Of a stretch of DNA of 64,000 nt, positions 22,590-34,460 are shown one piece after another. A program made the position numbers and the translations under genes. Within the stretch, counting starts at the first letter, position 1. Every line of letters starts with the position of its first letter. The notes beneath the pieces were generated by a model. The model was not told where the DNA came from. It saw only the letters and a list, made by a program, of their open reading frames with translations, and did no database searches. This stretch comes from Parietaria judaica (Eukaryota > Streptophyta > Magnoliopsida > Rosales > Urticaceae). The DNA is taken from positions 36,572,232 through 36,636,231 of the forward strand of contig OX940862.1 in the NCBI GenBank assembly GCA_954871525.1. The letters are read 5' to 3'.

Positions 22590-23092
22590 ATGATTAGTAG
22601 AGCTGCACATTTCATCGCCGCGGCACGTCGCGACTCGGTCGCCAAAACCGCGAGAAGACACGTCGCGACGCGTCGTGGCGTGTGCGGTCGCGGCGCGTCG
22701 CGATGTGGTCGCGAACTGGTGGCTCGAGAGAGAAAGAGAGGTTTTTTTGGGTTGCGGCAAAAGTTGTATATTTGATTCCGATGTTTAACTTTGTTAATTG
22801 TTAGTTTTTAACCGAATTTAAATGTTAAAAATGTAAATTTGTAACATAATATTATTTTTAAATATTTAATAACAAATAAATAAATATAACAAATAAATAA
22901 ATATAACAAAACGAGATATTAAAAAAAAGAGTTGTATTATTCATTGTGAATATTACAATAAGGTAGAAGAAAGCTGTAATATTCAGTGTAAACATTACAA
23001 GATGCCTCACTAAAACCTGTCTTGTAAAACCCTCCTTAGGGACTAAATAACAAGAGAGGAAAGAGCACATCATTATTGGCGTTAAATTTGCA

Positions 23093-25011
23093 TCACTCCG
23101 GGAACCAGGCGTTAAACCTTTCAGTCATAAGCTCAAGCTCGGTTGGTTCGGAACGTTGGCCGATTACGGGGTTGTGGAACATCCAATCGTTCAACACCAC
23201 GGCTTGCTCGAGGTGTGTGTTGGTTATTGAGGACCTCCGATCGTCGATGATGTTCTGAGCTGTACTGAATGCGCTCTCCGATGCAACGCTTGAAATGGGG
23301 ATGGACAGGATGTCCCTCGCCATTCTTGCCAATATCGGGAATCTTTCCCGTTCATTCTTCCACCACCTGATGACATCGAACTCAGTTGATTGGTCGTCGA
23401 TCCGAAGGCCGTAGTACCGCTTCACTTCGTCTGGTGCGCCGTCCGTGTCGTCCGTCCGTGCCGGTGGCGTACCGGATCCCGATGCTTCCCCGCGATCCAA
23501 TCTTTGCTTGAGTCTCCGGCTAAACTCTAAAGCGGACTTGGTTGGGCTTTCCATCACTGTCCTCCGCTCCGCCTCCACGTTGAACTGGGAACCGCCGGTC
23601 GTATTCCCTGTACAATTCATAAAAAGCTTCATTAACAACCTTAATGTAATCAGAGTAGTCCACCCCTATGTTTTGCCCGATTGCTAACATTAACGGACCG
23701 AACGTAAACATAATACGAGGGTCTAATATAGAACCGAAGCAATACGAAAAAGGGGGTGGATCCCAATAACTTTTGAATTTTTCAACCATTCCTTGAATCA
23801 AGGGAGCAATAATTGGGTCGTTTTCGTATTCTGTAAAAGTGTTAGTAATTTCAAACAGACCCGAAAGACCATGATTCAAAGAATGGCGTTTTTGGTTAGA
23901 GAAATTTAAAGTAACAGCATAAAAGGGTTTAAGGAATTTGGTGAATTTTTCTGCGGTTGCCCATTCCGCCTCCGAGATTCGCGCTGACGGCTCGAGTTCC
24001 TTGTGGAGGAAGTGGTCCAACGGTAGCCTCTGCTTACACACGACTGAAACCATTAGATAAGTAGAGTTCCACCGTGTATTATTATCTAATCCGAACCTGT
24101 TAGCTTTATGATTGTGTTCTTTACAAAATCGCCTCCACCTATTAGTAATTTGAGAATGCCGGATCCAATCAACAATGCCGCGTATTTTTTCTACTTGATC
24201 GGCAATTACTCGCTCGCCCATTCGTGCAATTAAGTTTATAATGCGACAAGCGCACCGTTGATATAAAATATTACGAAATTGATTAACGGGCAAAGTAGCC
24301 TCCAAAATAGTAATAGCGGCATTATTGTTTGAGGCATTATCTAACGTAATAGATATAACACAATTTTGTAAAACCCAATCATTTAATAGTTCTATTATTT
24401 TTTCGGAAATGTTTTGGCCGGTATGGCGACACTCGAACGATGATAGGTTTAAAAGTTTTTGACACGGTTCCCAATCTTCGTCTACATAATGAGCGGTCAG
24501 ACTCATATAATCGTTTAGCATCGGACCGCTCCACAAGTCGGTCGTAAAAGCAACGTTGATGCTAGACATTTTAAAAAAATCGACCAAATAGTTTTTTTGC
24601 ATAGAATAAGCTTTTTCCATGTCCCTAGTATACGTCGTACGGGAAAACTATTGGTAAGACGGATTAATCCTTTGCATGTATTGTGTATGCGCAGGATTTT
24701 CCACCAAACTCAACGGTGCGCCCGTAGACAATAACCATTCGAGTGTCCATTTCCGTAAGTTTGGGGTCGCGAGTCTACTTACCTGTGCTGTGTTTACCTC
24801 GTCGAGTGTGCCGGTTGGGAAGCACTCTTTCGCGTGGCGGTTCAAGTGGCCGGTCCCGCGTTCACCCATCCCGTCTAGGACGTGCCCGCACTTTTTGCAC
24901 GTCGCCAGTTTAACGCGGACACCGTGCTCGTTAATGTGCCGATCTTCATGAAAGAAGTTCCACACCGCGGCCGTGTTTGGCCGTCCCCACGCCAAGCCAT
25001 GAGGATTTGAT
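23093..25011 (-). pseudogene. hAT transposase: BED finger, RNase-H-like core, dimerisation domain; disrupted
   Basis: In order on the minus strand: a BED-type zinc finger (AAVWNFFHEDRH..CKKCG..HLNRHAKEC, about 24970-24830), a catalytic core with TTDLWSG, SITLDNASNNNA and DNNTRWNSTYL, and the hAT C-terminal dimerisation region (EFDVIRWWKNERERFPILA, ILSIPISSVASESAFSTAQN, about 23400-23230), ending WFPE and a stop at 23093. Two lesions are visible: an in-frame TAG at 24650-24648, right after INPSYQ where the protein continues in the same frame, and a frame change between about 23640 and 23520 where the core and dimerisation frames overlap. Either a decayed gene or, less likely, an unrecognised intron. 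Family: plant hAT, Ac/Tam3-like. Confidence 0.9.
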
Positions 25012-25159
25012 CTATTAAAACCAAAGGAAAAACACAAATTTAAATGTCATAAAGTTTATTATTCATCATATTGATTTAATTTAATGTCTTATGGTTAAAT
25101 AAAAAAGTTAACAAAATTAAAATGGTATTTTTTATGTGTGAAAATAATTATCAAGCTCT

Positions 25160-25662
25160 TTTGGACGGAACTCCCCGAGGTTCCATGGCCAGATCGACTG
25201 GAAAGGATGCTATGATCTCGCTTTAGGCCCAAGCTTTTCTAGACAGAACTCCCCGAGGTTCCCAGGCTAGCTTGGAGGAGATTGCAAAGCAAACCTTATT
25301 TAAAAACCAATCTTTCTAAGACACCGAATCACCACACATACAAATTACCTTTTTAATTTTAATAGCTTATTTAAGTAACCATTTAATGTTTATTAAATCT
25401 CAAGAACGTCGTTTCTGATGTGGAAGATCAGTCGGAACCGCAACCACAGAGCATACTAAGACTTTCGAGAGACGTGGCAAATTAATTAATTAAACTAATA
25501 ATAATTAATTAATTAAAATAATTAAACTTATAATTAAACAATAGGATTAAACTAATAATAATTAATTTAATAAAATAATTAAACTTATAATAATTAATTA
25601 AATAAAATAATTAAACTTATAATAATTAATTAATTAAAATAATTAAATTTATTAATTATTAC
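25160..25662. repeat. Intron of the hAT gene: direct repeat and AT-rich array
   Basis: Two copies of GAACTCCCCGAGGTTCC lie about 80 bp apart (near 25170 and 25246). Downstream (about 25480-25655) the motif AATAATTAATTAA..AATTAAACTTAT repeats irregularly. Confidence 0.6.
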
Positions 25663-26184
25663 CCGGATCGAGAACGTCGAGGACGGCCGACAGAGGCTTC
25701 GGCGGCTTTTTGATGGGAAGGTTCGGGGGAACCGTCGTGGAACGAGCCGACAACGGAGCCATGGACAGAGGGTGGCGTCGGCATCATCGGCGTGTTGAGT
25801 TTCTTGAAAGTTGGCATCGTGGGCGCGTTGAGTTTCGTCTTCGTCGGGGTGTTGGACTTCTTGACCGGCTTGTTGTTGAAGCATGAGGGCGAAAAACGGA
25901 TCGTTATTTCCCGCCCTTAATTGAGCTACCGCGTCGACCAAAACTTGGGGCACACGCTCCGGATTGGCGTCGTGCGCGCCCATCGCCCGGACTAGACTAG
26001 GTCGTAGAGACCGTACCGTATCATCGGGGTAATCGGGATTTGGTGGGGAAGGAAAAATTTCTGCCGGTAGCATAACGGGGATGTAGCCGTCGGGCGTAGG
26101 TTGGCCGGGAGCCATGGGTTGAAATTGGGGTTCCAATCTCCTAGCCGTCCTTCGACCCCCGGAATTACCGCTTCTTCGAGACAT
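25663..26184 (-). CDS. N-terminal exon of the hAT element gene
   Basis: This frame starts MSRRSGNSGGRRTARRLEPQ, is low in complexity and rich in Pro, Gln and Asp (PNPDYPDDTVRSLRPSLVRA, HPDEDETQRAHDANFQETQH), and ends at a GTAATAATT donor. The following intron would run to the BED exon near 25011, but the phases of the two obvious splice sites do not match, so the exact junction is unresolved or broken. It lies just inside the right end of the hAT element, with AGAACTTTGAGAACTTT repeats in its leader (26190-26260). Function unknown; disordered N-termini of this kind precede BED domains in some plant hATs. Confidence 0.5.
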
Positions 26185-26629
26185 AATAGAGAACTTTGAG
26201 AACTTTAGAGAACTTTGAGAACTTGAGAACTTTAGAACTTTAGAGAACTTTGAGAATTTGAGAGAGAGATGGAAGATTGTTGGTGAGGAAATGAGGGAGG
26301 AAAGGGTGGTATTTATAGGGTTGGAGGAGATAGTTGGGTGGGTGAATAATTATTGAGGTGGGTGAAATTTTATTGAAATTCGGGTAAAAAAGTGGGAATT
26401 TACGCCCAAAACAAACACAATCTTTCACACCCCTCGGATCGCTGACGTGGCGAGATCTGGGCCGTCGGATCAAGTGCGCGGATCGAGCTCAACCATTCGC
26501 GATTTTCACGTGCACGTCACGACGCGTCGCGAATTTCACATGCACGTCGCGACGCGTCGCGAACTGCAGGTGTGCGTCGCGAATGGTCGCGACTGCGTCG
26601 CGGTGGAAATGTGCAGCTCTAATGATTAG

Positions 26630-28430
26630 GGATTAGAAACCCTAATTATATGAATATTTACGAAGAGGCTAAAACACCATGATAATTACTTAAGTTCATT
26701 AAAAATAAATTATGAAAACTGAAATGAAACCATGAGCAAGTTAAAAACTAATTCCACATGGTTTTTGAGGACATAAGTATTACATTCTCCAAACATATAA
26801 TTATGAGGTAACGTTTCTCATTTCTTTAAAAAAAAAAAACTGATTCCACATTCGTCCTCGACAATTTATTAAATGTCTGTTCACAATGTGTTTTTTTTAC
26901 AAAATTGAATTTAGATTTCATACTGAATCCAATAACAATAACAATGTATCTTACTAACCAAAAACATTTTAATGTACTAGCTTCCATACTCTCAATATAT
27001 AAAGCATGATGAGTGTTTCTTAATACAAAATACATTTATTTTTAAAAAATATAATTTGAAGCGAAATAAGAGAACTTATTTTGAGAATAAAGACTGGACA
27101 TTTTTTTTATTCATGATAAAAATTGTTGGACATTTTTTTTACCTACATTAGGTGACAGTTTCTTCCTATAACAATTGTTGGACTATTTCTTCCTAAATTA
27201 TTTGTCGCACATGGTAGATAAGTTTATTAAAAATAAATAAATATCTTCAAAAATTAAACACACATTCATAGCATATTCTAATGTATGAATTTTCCAGTTT
27301 CGGTTCCAATTATATTTTATTTTATTTTTCTCAATTTGAATTTAAATCATATGATCATAATTAAATTTAATTTATTTTATTTTTTCTCAATTTGAATTCA
27401 AAATCAATTGGTAGTCGTGAGTTGTGACACTTTAACAATTATACTTCTTAACTCTACATTTTTAGTCTGTAATTGACGAAATTAAGGAGTTGGCCAGTCG
27501 ACGTTTTTATTAATAATGTTATTGATTCCTTGTAAATTCCCAATCACATATAGTATATTAGGATCTAGAGATTTGAGAGATAAGATTTAAGAATAACAGA
27601 TTCGAAACATAAACGCAAGAAAGTAATAAGCAAAATGAGATTCAATACAATTCAAAAATGTACAAAATCCTGCAAATTTATTCAACTAAACAAAAACACG
27701 TCTTTCATTCGAGTGCTAGACAAAAAAATTTAACGATGTCTGGATTCAAAAAAATTAAATTCACTGTTGCTGATATGGCATACCTAACTCTAATTAGGCT
27801 TAACGAAAATCAATTAATGCATAGAGAATAAAGATTTTTTTAATTTTTTTTCTTAATCACCCATCTCTTTGCGTTTATAGGTGATGATGGGCTTACCTTA
27901 GAGAAAGAGGCCTATAAGGCTCTGAGCTAAGCTTATGAGTCCACGCTTGAAGAATATTTTCCACAGAAAGCCCGACGACCTCCTAGGAAGCCCCAGTGTC
28001 ACGCGACACACTACCATCATGCAAGACCACTATGTCATCTAAGCCAGCGACACCTTTTTTTTTTTTTTTTTTTTTACGGATTTACGAGGCTACACGGCAG
28101 GTGACCGTGATGGTTAATATTAATTCACACCTCTTAGGATTTAATGATCAACTATTTTTCTTGGTATGGTTATCACTAAGGTCATGAAAAAGAATTTCAT
28201 TTATCTATCTCTTATCGTCGTACATATATTGGATTTGCATGGACCCATACATAACAAGAAAGACAAAGTCATGTGGACTTCGTTGTATACTAATTAAATT
28301 AAGTTGGGCCTTTATTATTTACCCCTTTATTTTTAAGGTTCAAATACTTAAGCCTGAGCAAACACGCCTCATTTTTCAACCGCACTTCTCATCTCAGTTC
28401 TCTTTTGTGTCTCCAACTTCCGCCTAACAA
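26630..28430. other. Intergenic, AT-rich, no gene recognised
   Basis: No coding region is convincing. Poly(T) of about 22 bases at 28057-28078. A moderately GC-rich patch at 27880-28060 has no recognisable product. Confidence 0.5.
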
Positions 28431-28439
28431 CGACAATAA

Positions 28440-30345
28440 TAGATTCACCAGAAGAGCCTCCCCACATCCCACAACTCCCCGAGGCCCCCACCCATCTACA
28501 ATGACTTTTGTTGCACTTAACGCTGTTATAGCGATATGACATGACACCTAGGTCTAGGCTCTAGCTCTGTTTCCGCTGAAAGAGACCGTCAGACTTGACA
28601 GCCGAGAAGTTGCCGTCGAATACTTGACAGTGTACACAACGATCAAGTTTTTAACGCGCTACAAGCGGAGCAACTGAGGCTCGAAGAATTTCTCGACGAG
28701 ATTAATGCACTACAACAATATCTACTTTCGTTGGCGGAAAATAACTAAATTACTATAAACTTTTTGGGCGGAGGTGGAGGCGTTTGGTAACTTTTTCCAA
28801 TCAACGTATTAGAGTAGTTAGTTTAGAATACTTAGTTTAGCTTTAGTCGGTGATCTTTTAGTTTATGCGCGGCTTTAGGTGAAGCCACCCCAACCCTTTT
28901 CGGGCCATTGGAAAAATCATTAATATAAAGCTTTTTTGAGGCCTGCAATACGGTAGTGCAAGAGCTACACATTATTGCACGAGCTATGTTATGTCAAAGA
29001 CCGAATAACTCCTGCAATAAACTGCATTTAATTACGATTAACGAAATGATAGATTAGATAATTTATCTTCACTTTACTGATCTCTGCCACTTCCAACCAA
29101 CATCGAAGTCATGGATCCACCTCAAGAGCCTCCCCACATCCCGTAATTCCCCCACCCAGCTGTTGACGCGATAAATCACCGTCAACCGTTACGAATTTAT
29201 GTCGGTTTGGTTTATTGTAATGCCTACGGTTTTACCGTAATGGACCACGATATTCCCTCATGATCGCGAAGCACACCGAAAATAATTTTATATATAAGTA
29301 AGCGATGAATATATGATAGAAAGCGTAAAAAAACAAAAGAAACGAGACTGATATTTTTTTATATATATAGAGGTTCGTTTCAACGCAGTAGTTGACTACT
29401 CCCTCTGAAATATATTATTAATTTTGAGCGAGTACAACGAGACGAGAAGAAGAATAGAGAAACTGTAAGAACGAAAGTAAAAATGAAGCCGAAGCCACAA
29501 GCGCTCTCGTACGTCAAGATGATGTCTCTCTTCCGACGAAGCTAGCTTGCTGCTCTCTTTTTTTTTTTCCTTACAAACGATCTCTTTCTCTCTTTATAGA
29601 ATGCCGATGTTTTCTTCTCTCGATGGACGGTTTGATCTCTCCTCCCCCACTTCTCTTCTCTGCATGCTTTTACATCGCCCATGCAAGTGTACGTACGTTG
29701 GTTTGTATACGTTGCCACAATCTTCATATTTTGGGATGACTCTCTCTTTTTAATTGATTTTAATTAAACTCGTGTTATATTCTATTCGTTGGAGACTTTT
29801 TTCCAATTGTTTTCATTTGAAAACGATGTTGATGAAGGAAGAAAGTGGTTCCATGTGGTTCCACTATTGGTGGAAATAATGGGTCAATTATCTGAATACT
29901 CGACGATAAAAACTAAACATTAATTTAGTTTTGCATCAAATAACAAACCCTTCTTTTTTTTAATCAATAATTACCATATAATTAAAAAGGAGATATCATG
30001 AAAAACTTTTCCTTTATTGATAGTTTTCCAAGCAACGATAAAATAACCCCAATTTAAGTAATAAATAATAATTGCCAAATTAATAAAATACGGAGATCTT
30101 GTCAAAAAGTTTTTACTTTTGCCGCTAATCTTTGTAAAAGAGAAATGACACATTTTCGGTCAGAATATTAAATGGCAACGGCGTGTCATGTTGTTTTGCT
30201 CTGAGGACGAAGTCCATCATCAACACCAGCTACAACGACTTTTGCTGCGCTTGCCGTCGCTATAGCGATCCGACATGACACTTGGGTCCAAGCTCTGGCT
30301 CTGTTTCCGCGGAGAGAGACCGTCAAGCTGGACACTTGGGTTTAG
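28440..30345 (+). repeat. Duplicated, decayed, coding-like sequence (unknown)
   Basis: Block 1: GAGCCTCCCCACATCCC occurs at about 28456 and again at about 29125. Block 2: ACGACTTTTGCTGCGCTTGC at about 30233 has a diverged partner at 28500, and similarity continues through ATAGCGAT.CGACATGACA, CTCTGTTTCCGC and AGAGACCGTCA to about 28590/30330. The copy at 30233 translates over this part as LAVAIAIRHDTWVQALALF; the first copy has stops in the same frame. Further on, copy 1 reads LRLEEFLDEINALQQYLLSL before a stop at about 28748. I do not recognise the family. It could be a captured gene fragment or an old transposon gene. Confidence 0.5.
29483..29545 (+). CDS. Candidate 20-residue small ORF
   Basis: ATG at 29483 and TAG at 29543-29545 encode MKPKPQALSYVKMMSLFRRS, basic and compact. 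It lies about 130 bases after a TATATATATAG box (about 29352) and a purine-rich leader, an arrangement that could be a short transcript with a small peptide. The codons are not obviously biased and no homologue comes to mind. A chance ORF of this size is common; it is listed because of the promoter-like context. Confidence 0.25.
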   Translation: MKPKPQALSYVKMMSLFRRS

Positions 30346-30349
30346 TTTA

Positions 30350-30717
30350 GGCATTACATTTAAACTAAGTTTTTTTTTTTTTATATATATATATAAATTC
30401 AAAGCTAAACTAAAAAAAATAAACTACTAATTTGATATGAGGTGATATGCTTATAATTGTAATTAATATGCTTATAATAATAATTAATATACATATATAT
30501 TTATTAATTATAATTAAAACCCAAAATAAATAGAGGTTTGTATAACTGTGTTAATTTATACAATTAATTCAATAATTTCTTTGAAAATCTGTTGACAAAT
30601 TGCAAGTACTTTTTTGTTTACATTTTCAAAATCTAGAACTTAGACCGTGATATAGGGAAGAAGGAAAATCGCTCAAATCTAATTTCATTAATTAATATTT
30701 ATATGTAAAGCTTTGGC

Positions 30718-30755
<38 letters not shown>

Positions 30756-30980
30756 TATATATATCAAGTGTAATGCAATCTAATTTCCTAAAACTAAGCT
30801 AACGACCTAGTTTGAATTGAGGCTTTGATCAAATCAATCAAAAATAAGTAATTTTCTTATTTTAATATTTAAAATAATATATATATATATATATATATTA
30901 ATATAAGTTACGTAGTCTAAAACGAAACAACTGAGTGTGCTCTCTCTGTTTTGGCCTTTAGGCTACTTGTGATTAACAAA
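30350..30980. other. AT-rich upstream region of the MATE gene with TA microsatellites
   Basis: TA repeats at about 30719-30752 and 30877-30898 (plus a T/TA run at 30369-30395). The final 60 bases (TCTCTCTG.. before the ATG) are probably leader. No gene. Confidence 0.6.
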
Positions 30981-30982
30981 TA

Positions 30983-33483
30983 ATGGAGTCTCCGCTTCTG
31001 CCTGCGGTGGAGGAGGACTACGCGCCGGTGAAGAGAGTGGCGGAATTCAAGAGTGTGTTCCGGAAGGAGACGGTGAAGCTCTGGGTGATCGCCGCCCCCA
31101 TCGCCTTCACCATTCTATGCAACTATGGTGTCACCTCCGTCACCAACATCTTCGTCGGCCACATCGGTGAACTCGAGCTCTCCGCCGTCACCATTTCCCT
31201 CTCCGTCATCGGCACTTTCTCCTTCGGCTTCCTGGTCCCCCCTCTCTCTCTATACGTATATATATAAAAAACCGAAACCGGGACAAAAAACCAAGAATTT
31301 AAGGTGTCGATATGGTTCCAGTTTTAAAACTAAATTTCCCCCTTTTTTTAATACAAACTATCCGCGACCGGTACCGGACTGGGACAAAATCGAGAGCCAT
31401 GCTTATCGGTTGAAGGGCATTGTTGCAGTTGGGAATGGGAAGCGCGTTGGAGACGCTGTGCGGGCAAGCGTACGGCGCAGGGCAGGTGCACATGCTGGGG
31501 ATCTACATGCAGCGCTCGTGGATAATCCTCTTAGCGAGCTGTCTGCTCATCCTTCCATTCTACGTCTTCGCTGGGCCGCTCCTGAAGCTGCTCGGCCAGG
31601 CCGACGACGTGGCGGATCTCGCAGGGCACTTCACCCTCCTCGTCATCCCGCAGCTCTTCTCGCTGGCGGTCAACTTCCCAACGCAGAAGTTCCTCCAGGC
31701 GCAGAGCAAGGTCAACGCGCTAGCCTGGATCGGCTTCGCTGCTCTGGTGCTCCACGTGGGCCTCCTCTGGCTCTTCATCTACGGCCTCGGCTGGGGGCTG
31801 ACCGGCGCGGCTGTGGCCTTCAACCTCACGAGCTGGCTCACCGTGATCGCCCAGGTCGTATACGTCCTCGGGTGGTGCAATGAGGGCTGGGGCGGGTTTT
31901 CATGCCTCGCTTTCAAGGAGATTTGGGCATTCGTCAGGCTCTCGCTCGCTTCGGCCGTCATGCTCTGCCTCGAGATTTGGTACATGATGAGTATGATCAT
32001 CTTGACCGGTCATCTTGATAATCCGGTGATCGCCGTGGATTCTCTTTCTGTTTGGTAAGGAAGTTACGAAATTTTTAACATATTTCGCTTTTTTAAATGT
32101 CCTTTTGAGCCAATCTCGCCGGTTTACCGGTTTTTTTATTCTCGGTACAATATCAAACAGTATATTGTATCGTTTTATGAAATATCGCCGATATTTCAAT
32201 TGATTGATAACCCTTTTGCAAATCCTCTCACATACCAACTGTAGACAAACGGAATAGTGAAAATCGCGGAAAACCGTCTCATTCTTGTGTTTGTGATTTT
32301 CAGCATGAATTTCAATGGATGGGAAGCTATGTTGTTCATCGGAATCAATGCTGCTATAAGGTAATATACATGTTCTACAGTATTGCAAGTTACCATTTAT
32401 TTGTTCATATCTGATTTTCTTTTCTCTTTTCAGCGTCCGAGTGTCGAACGAGCTAGGATTACGACGTCCAATGGCAGCCAAGTACTCTGTCTTCGTGACC
32501 GTGTTTCAGTCTCTCCTCTTCGGTTTAGTCTTCGCCGTTCTGATTTTGATTACGAAGGATTCTTTCGCCGTAATATTCACAAACAGCAAGGAAGTGCAGC
32601 AAGCCGTGTCTCGCCTCGCCTACCTTCTCGGCATCACAATGATTCTCAACAGCGTCCAGCCAGTGATTTCAGGTCTCACTAAATTCCCTTTCTCTTTATG
32701 GTATCATTTTTTTATACATCGGAAATATTAAACGTATATCTCGAAAGTACGGAAATTGAAAAATCATACCAATATTAAGAGGTGCCAAATTTGGTGCTCT
32801 TAATAGAAAAACTTACCTTAATTGCTCTTTTAATAAAATTAATTAATGACAGGTTTGAATGTGTGTAGGTGTTGCCATTGGAGGTGGTTGGCAAGCTTTG
32901 GTGGCTTATATCAACTTGGGAAGTTACTACATTTTTGGACTACCACTTGGTTTCCTTCTTGGCTACACTGCAAACCTTGGAGTTATGGTAAAAAAAATAA
33001 AAAAAAATTATTTATAGTAAATCATATATTTATGGATTCATCAAGGTAATTTAATTTCTACTTTTTTTCAGGGATTATGGGGAGGCATGATATGTGGAAC
33101 TGCTCTACAGACTGTGCTTCTCTTGATTGTTCTATACAAAACCAACTGGAACAAGGAGGTAAGCCTCATTTACTTTCATTATTCAAGTTCTTGGGTAAAA
33201 AAGACCGGGCCGAAGCTGTCAATAGGCGCACCGGCTCGGTTAGTATTTTATTACGGTTTTAGCTCTTAGGGTTCTATTTAGACATATTTAAATTTGGTTT
33301 GACAGTTTTTTTACAATTTCCGGTTTCACTCAAAATTTCATTCAGTATTAAGATTGGCTTGCTTCGTTGGATCGTGTATTAATATTACGATTTGCATTGA
33401 ATCTACAGGTAGAGCAGACTTCAGAGAGAATGCGGAAATGGGGCGGGCAAGACGTCGAAGAGAAGCGGATCGATCAAGTCTGA
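30983..33483 (+). CDS. MATE family efflux transporter (DETOXIFICATION type)
   Basis: Proton- or cation-coupled exporter of secondary metabolites or toxic compounds, normally with 12 membrane helices in the tonoplast or plasma membrane. Seven exons: 30983-31234, 31429-32054, 32304-32360, 32434-32672, 32869-32987, 33072-33158, 33409-33483; all GT-AG, 1455 nt, 484 aa, the usual length. Family marks in order: the acidic EEDYAPVKR start, KLWVIAAPIAFTILCNYGV, SVTNIFVGHIGELELSAVTI, GMGSALETLCGQAYGAGQ, LLGQADDVADLAG, FPTQKFLQAQSKV, CMNFNGWEAMLFIGINAAIS, VRVSNELGLRRP, NSVQPVISGVAIGGGWQALV, YINLGSYYIFGLPLGFLLG, and GLWGGMICGTALQT. The clade resembles Arabidopsis DTX29-35 (DTX35/FFT, flavonoid-related); the substrate cannot be read from sequence. 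Exon 2 is markedly GC-rich compared with the flanks. Intact gene. Confidence 0.95.
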
Positions 33484-34460
33484 GTTTTTTATTTTTATTT
33501 GCAACGATTTTTATATAAATAAAGCTAGTCTTTAGTTGTAAAGCACAACATGGTTGCTTTTTTGTTTGTAAATAAAGGTAGAAGAAATTGGGCAAGACTG
33601 ACCAATCGCTCAATGAATTGAATTGATTACTAGAACAACATTGTTAGTCAGTCGACTCACAGTCATTTATGTGTAGAATGTTAAGCCTCTTGTCTAAGCA
33701 CCTTCAATCAGTTATAAGCACCGAGTTTCTAGTCATCCTATGACCCGACCCGACCCGACCATGAAAAATAGCCGAAACAAACACATATCACTATCAACTC
33801 ACATTTACCAAAGAGATAATAAATTCTCAATAAATAAATAATTATGCTACTGTACAAATAAAAATAGATAACTGCGAAAAAAGTATCCGAAGTCAATAAT
33901 GAAGGGAACATATTTTTCCCTCCAATTTTTTTGGCTGACATCAATTTTTTAGCATAGAGCATACATAATATTCCATTTACGTGCTCATTCAACTATATAC
34001 CATCTCTTCTCATTTGAATTCGACAAAATAAATTGGATGGAAAAAATATGTTCCTCACATTTGTTGACTTTGATTAGTTTTCTTGTCATTTTTTTACTTT
34101 GGACCATGTCGCCTTTGTAAGGTAAAATACTAAGTAGTTTTGCCACGTTATCCAAAATAAAAATATTGAGTACTTATATCGCTATTAACACTTGGTAATT
34201 TTATTTTTTTTGAGTAATTAGGGACACTTTCCTTCCTTCCCACGTCACCCACTCTTGGTTATTTTTTTGCTGCGAATTATTTTAGCTTTTTGTTTATTGC
34301 TTACGGCTTTTTTGATTGAGATCTATGTTGCTCTTGGATCTGTATAATCCCATTCGGTTCCTGTTTGTTTGGTTTTAGATAGAGCTGTTATTAATCTCTG
34401 ATTTTTTCGTTCAACTTTTATTCGGTTGCAGTTCCTGGTTGTCTCCTTTTCTAGAGACTG
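33484..34460. other. MATE 3' region and intergenic AT-rich sequence
   Basis: A probable 3' untranslated region lies to about 33600 (TAAATAAAG near 33570). A short (GACCC)n run is at 33742-33760. No gene. Confidence 0.5.

Larger units (their letters stand above)
22598..26621 (-). mobile_element. hAT transposon, structurally complete, transposase broken
   Basis: The 4024-bp element has 16-bp terminal inverted repeats (TAGAGCTGCACATTTC at the left and its exact inverse at the right) and a perfect 8-bp target duplication ATGATTAG (22590-22597 and 26622-26629). Both subterminal regions (about 22615-22720 and 26500-26605) are packed with GTCGCGA and CGACGCGTCGCG motifs, unusually GC- and CpG-rich for this window and likely transposase-binding sites. 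Transposase-derived coding sequence on the minus strand fills most of the interior. The ends look fit for mobilisation in trans even though the coding region is disrupted. Confidence 0.95.

Noticed and set aside
25160..25270. CRISPR-like or regulatory direct repeats
   Set aside because: Only two copies of GAACTCCCCGAGGTTCC in a transposon intron of a plant genome; no array structure.
31125..31883. Long Arg/Ala/Pro-rich plus-strand frame overlapping the MATE gene
   Set aside because: It is a frame-shifted reading of GC-rich MATE exon 2 plus intron 1; the MATE frame carries all family motifs.
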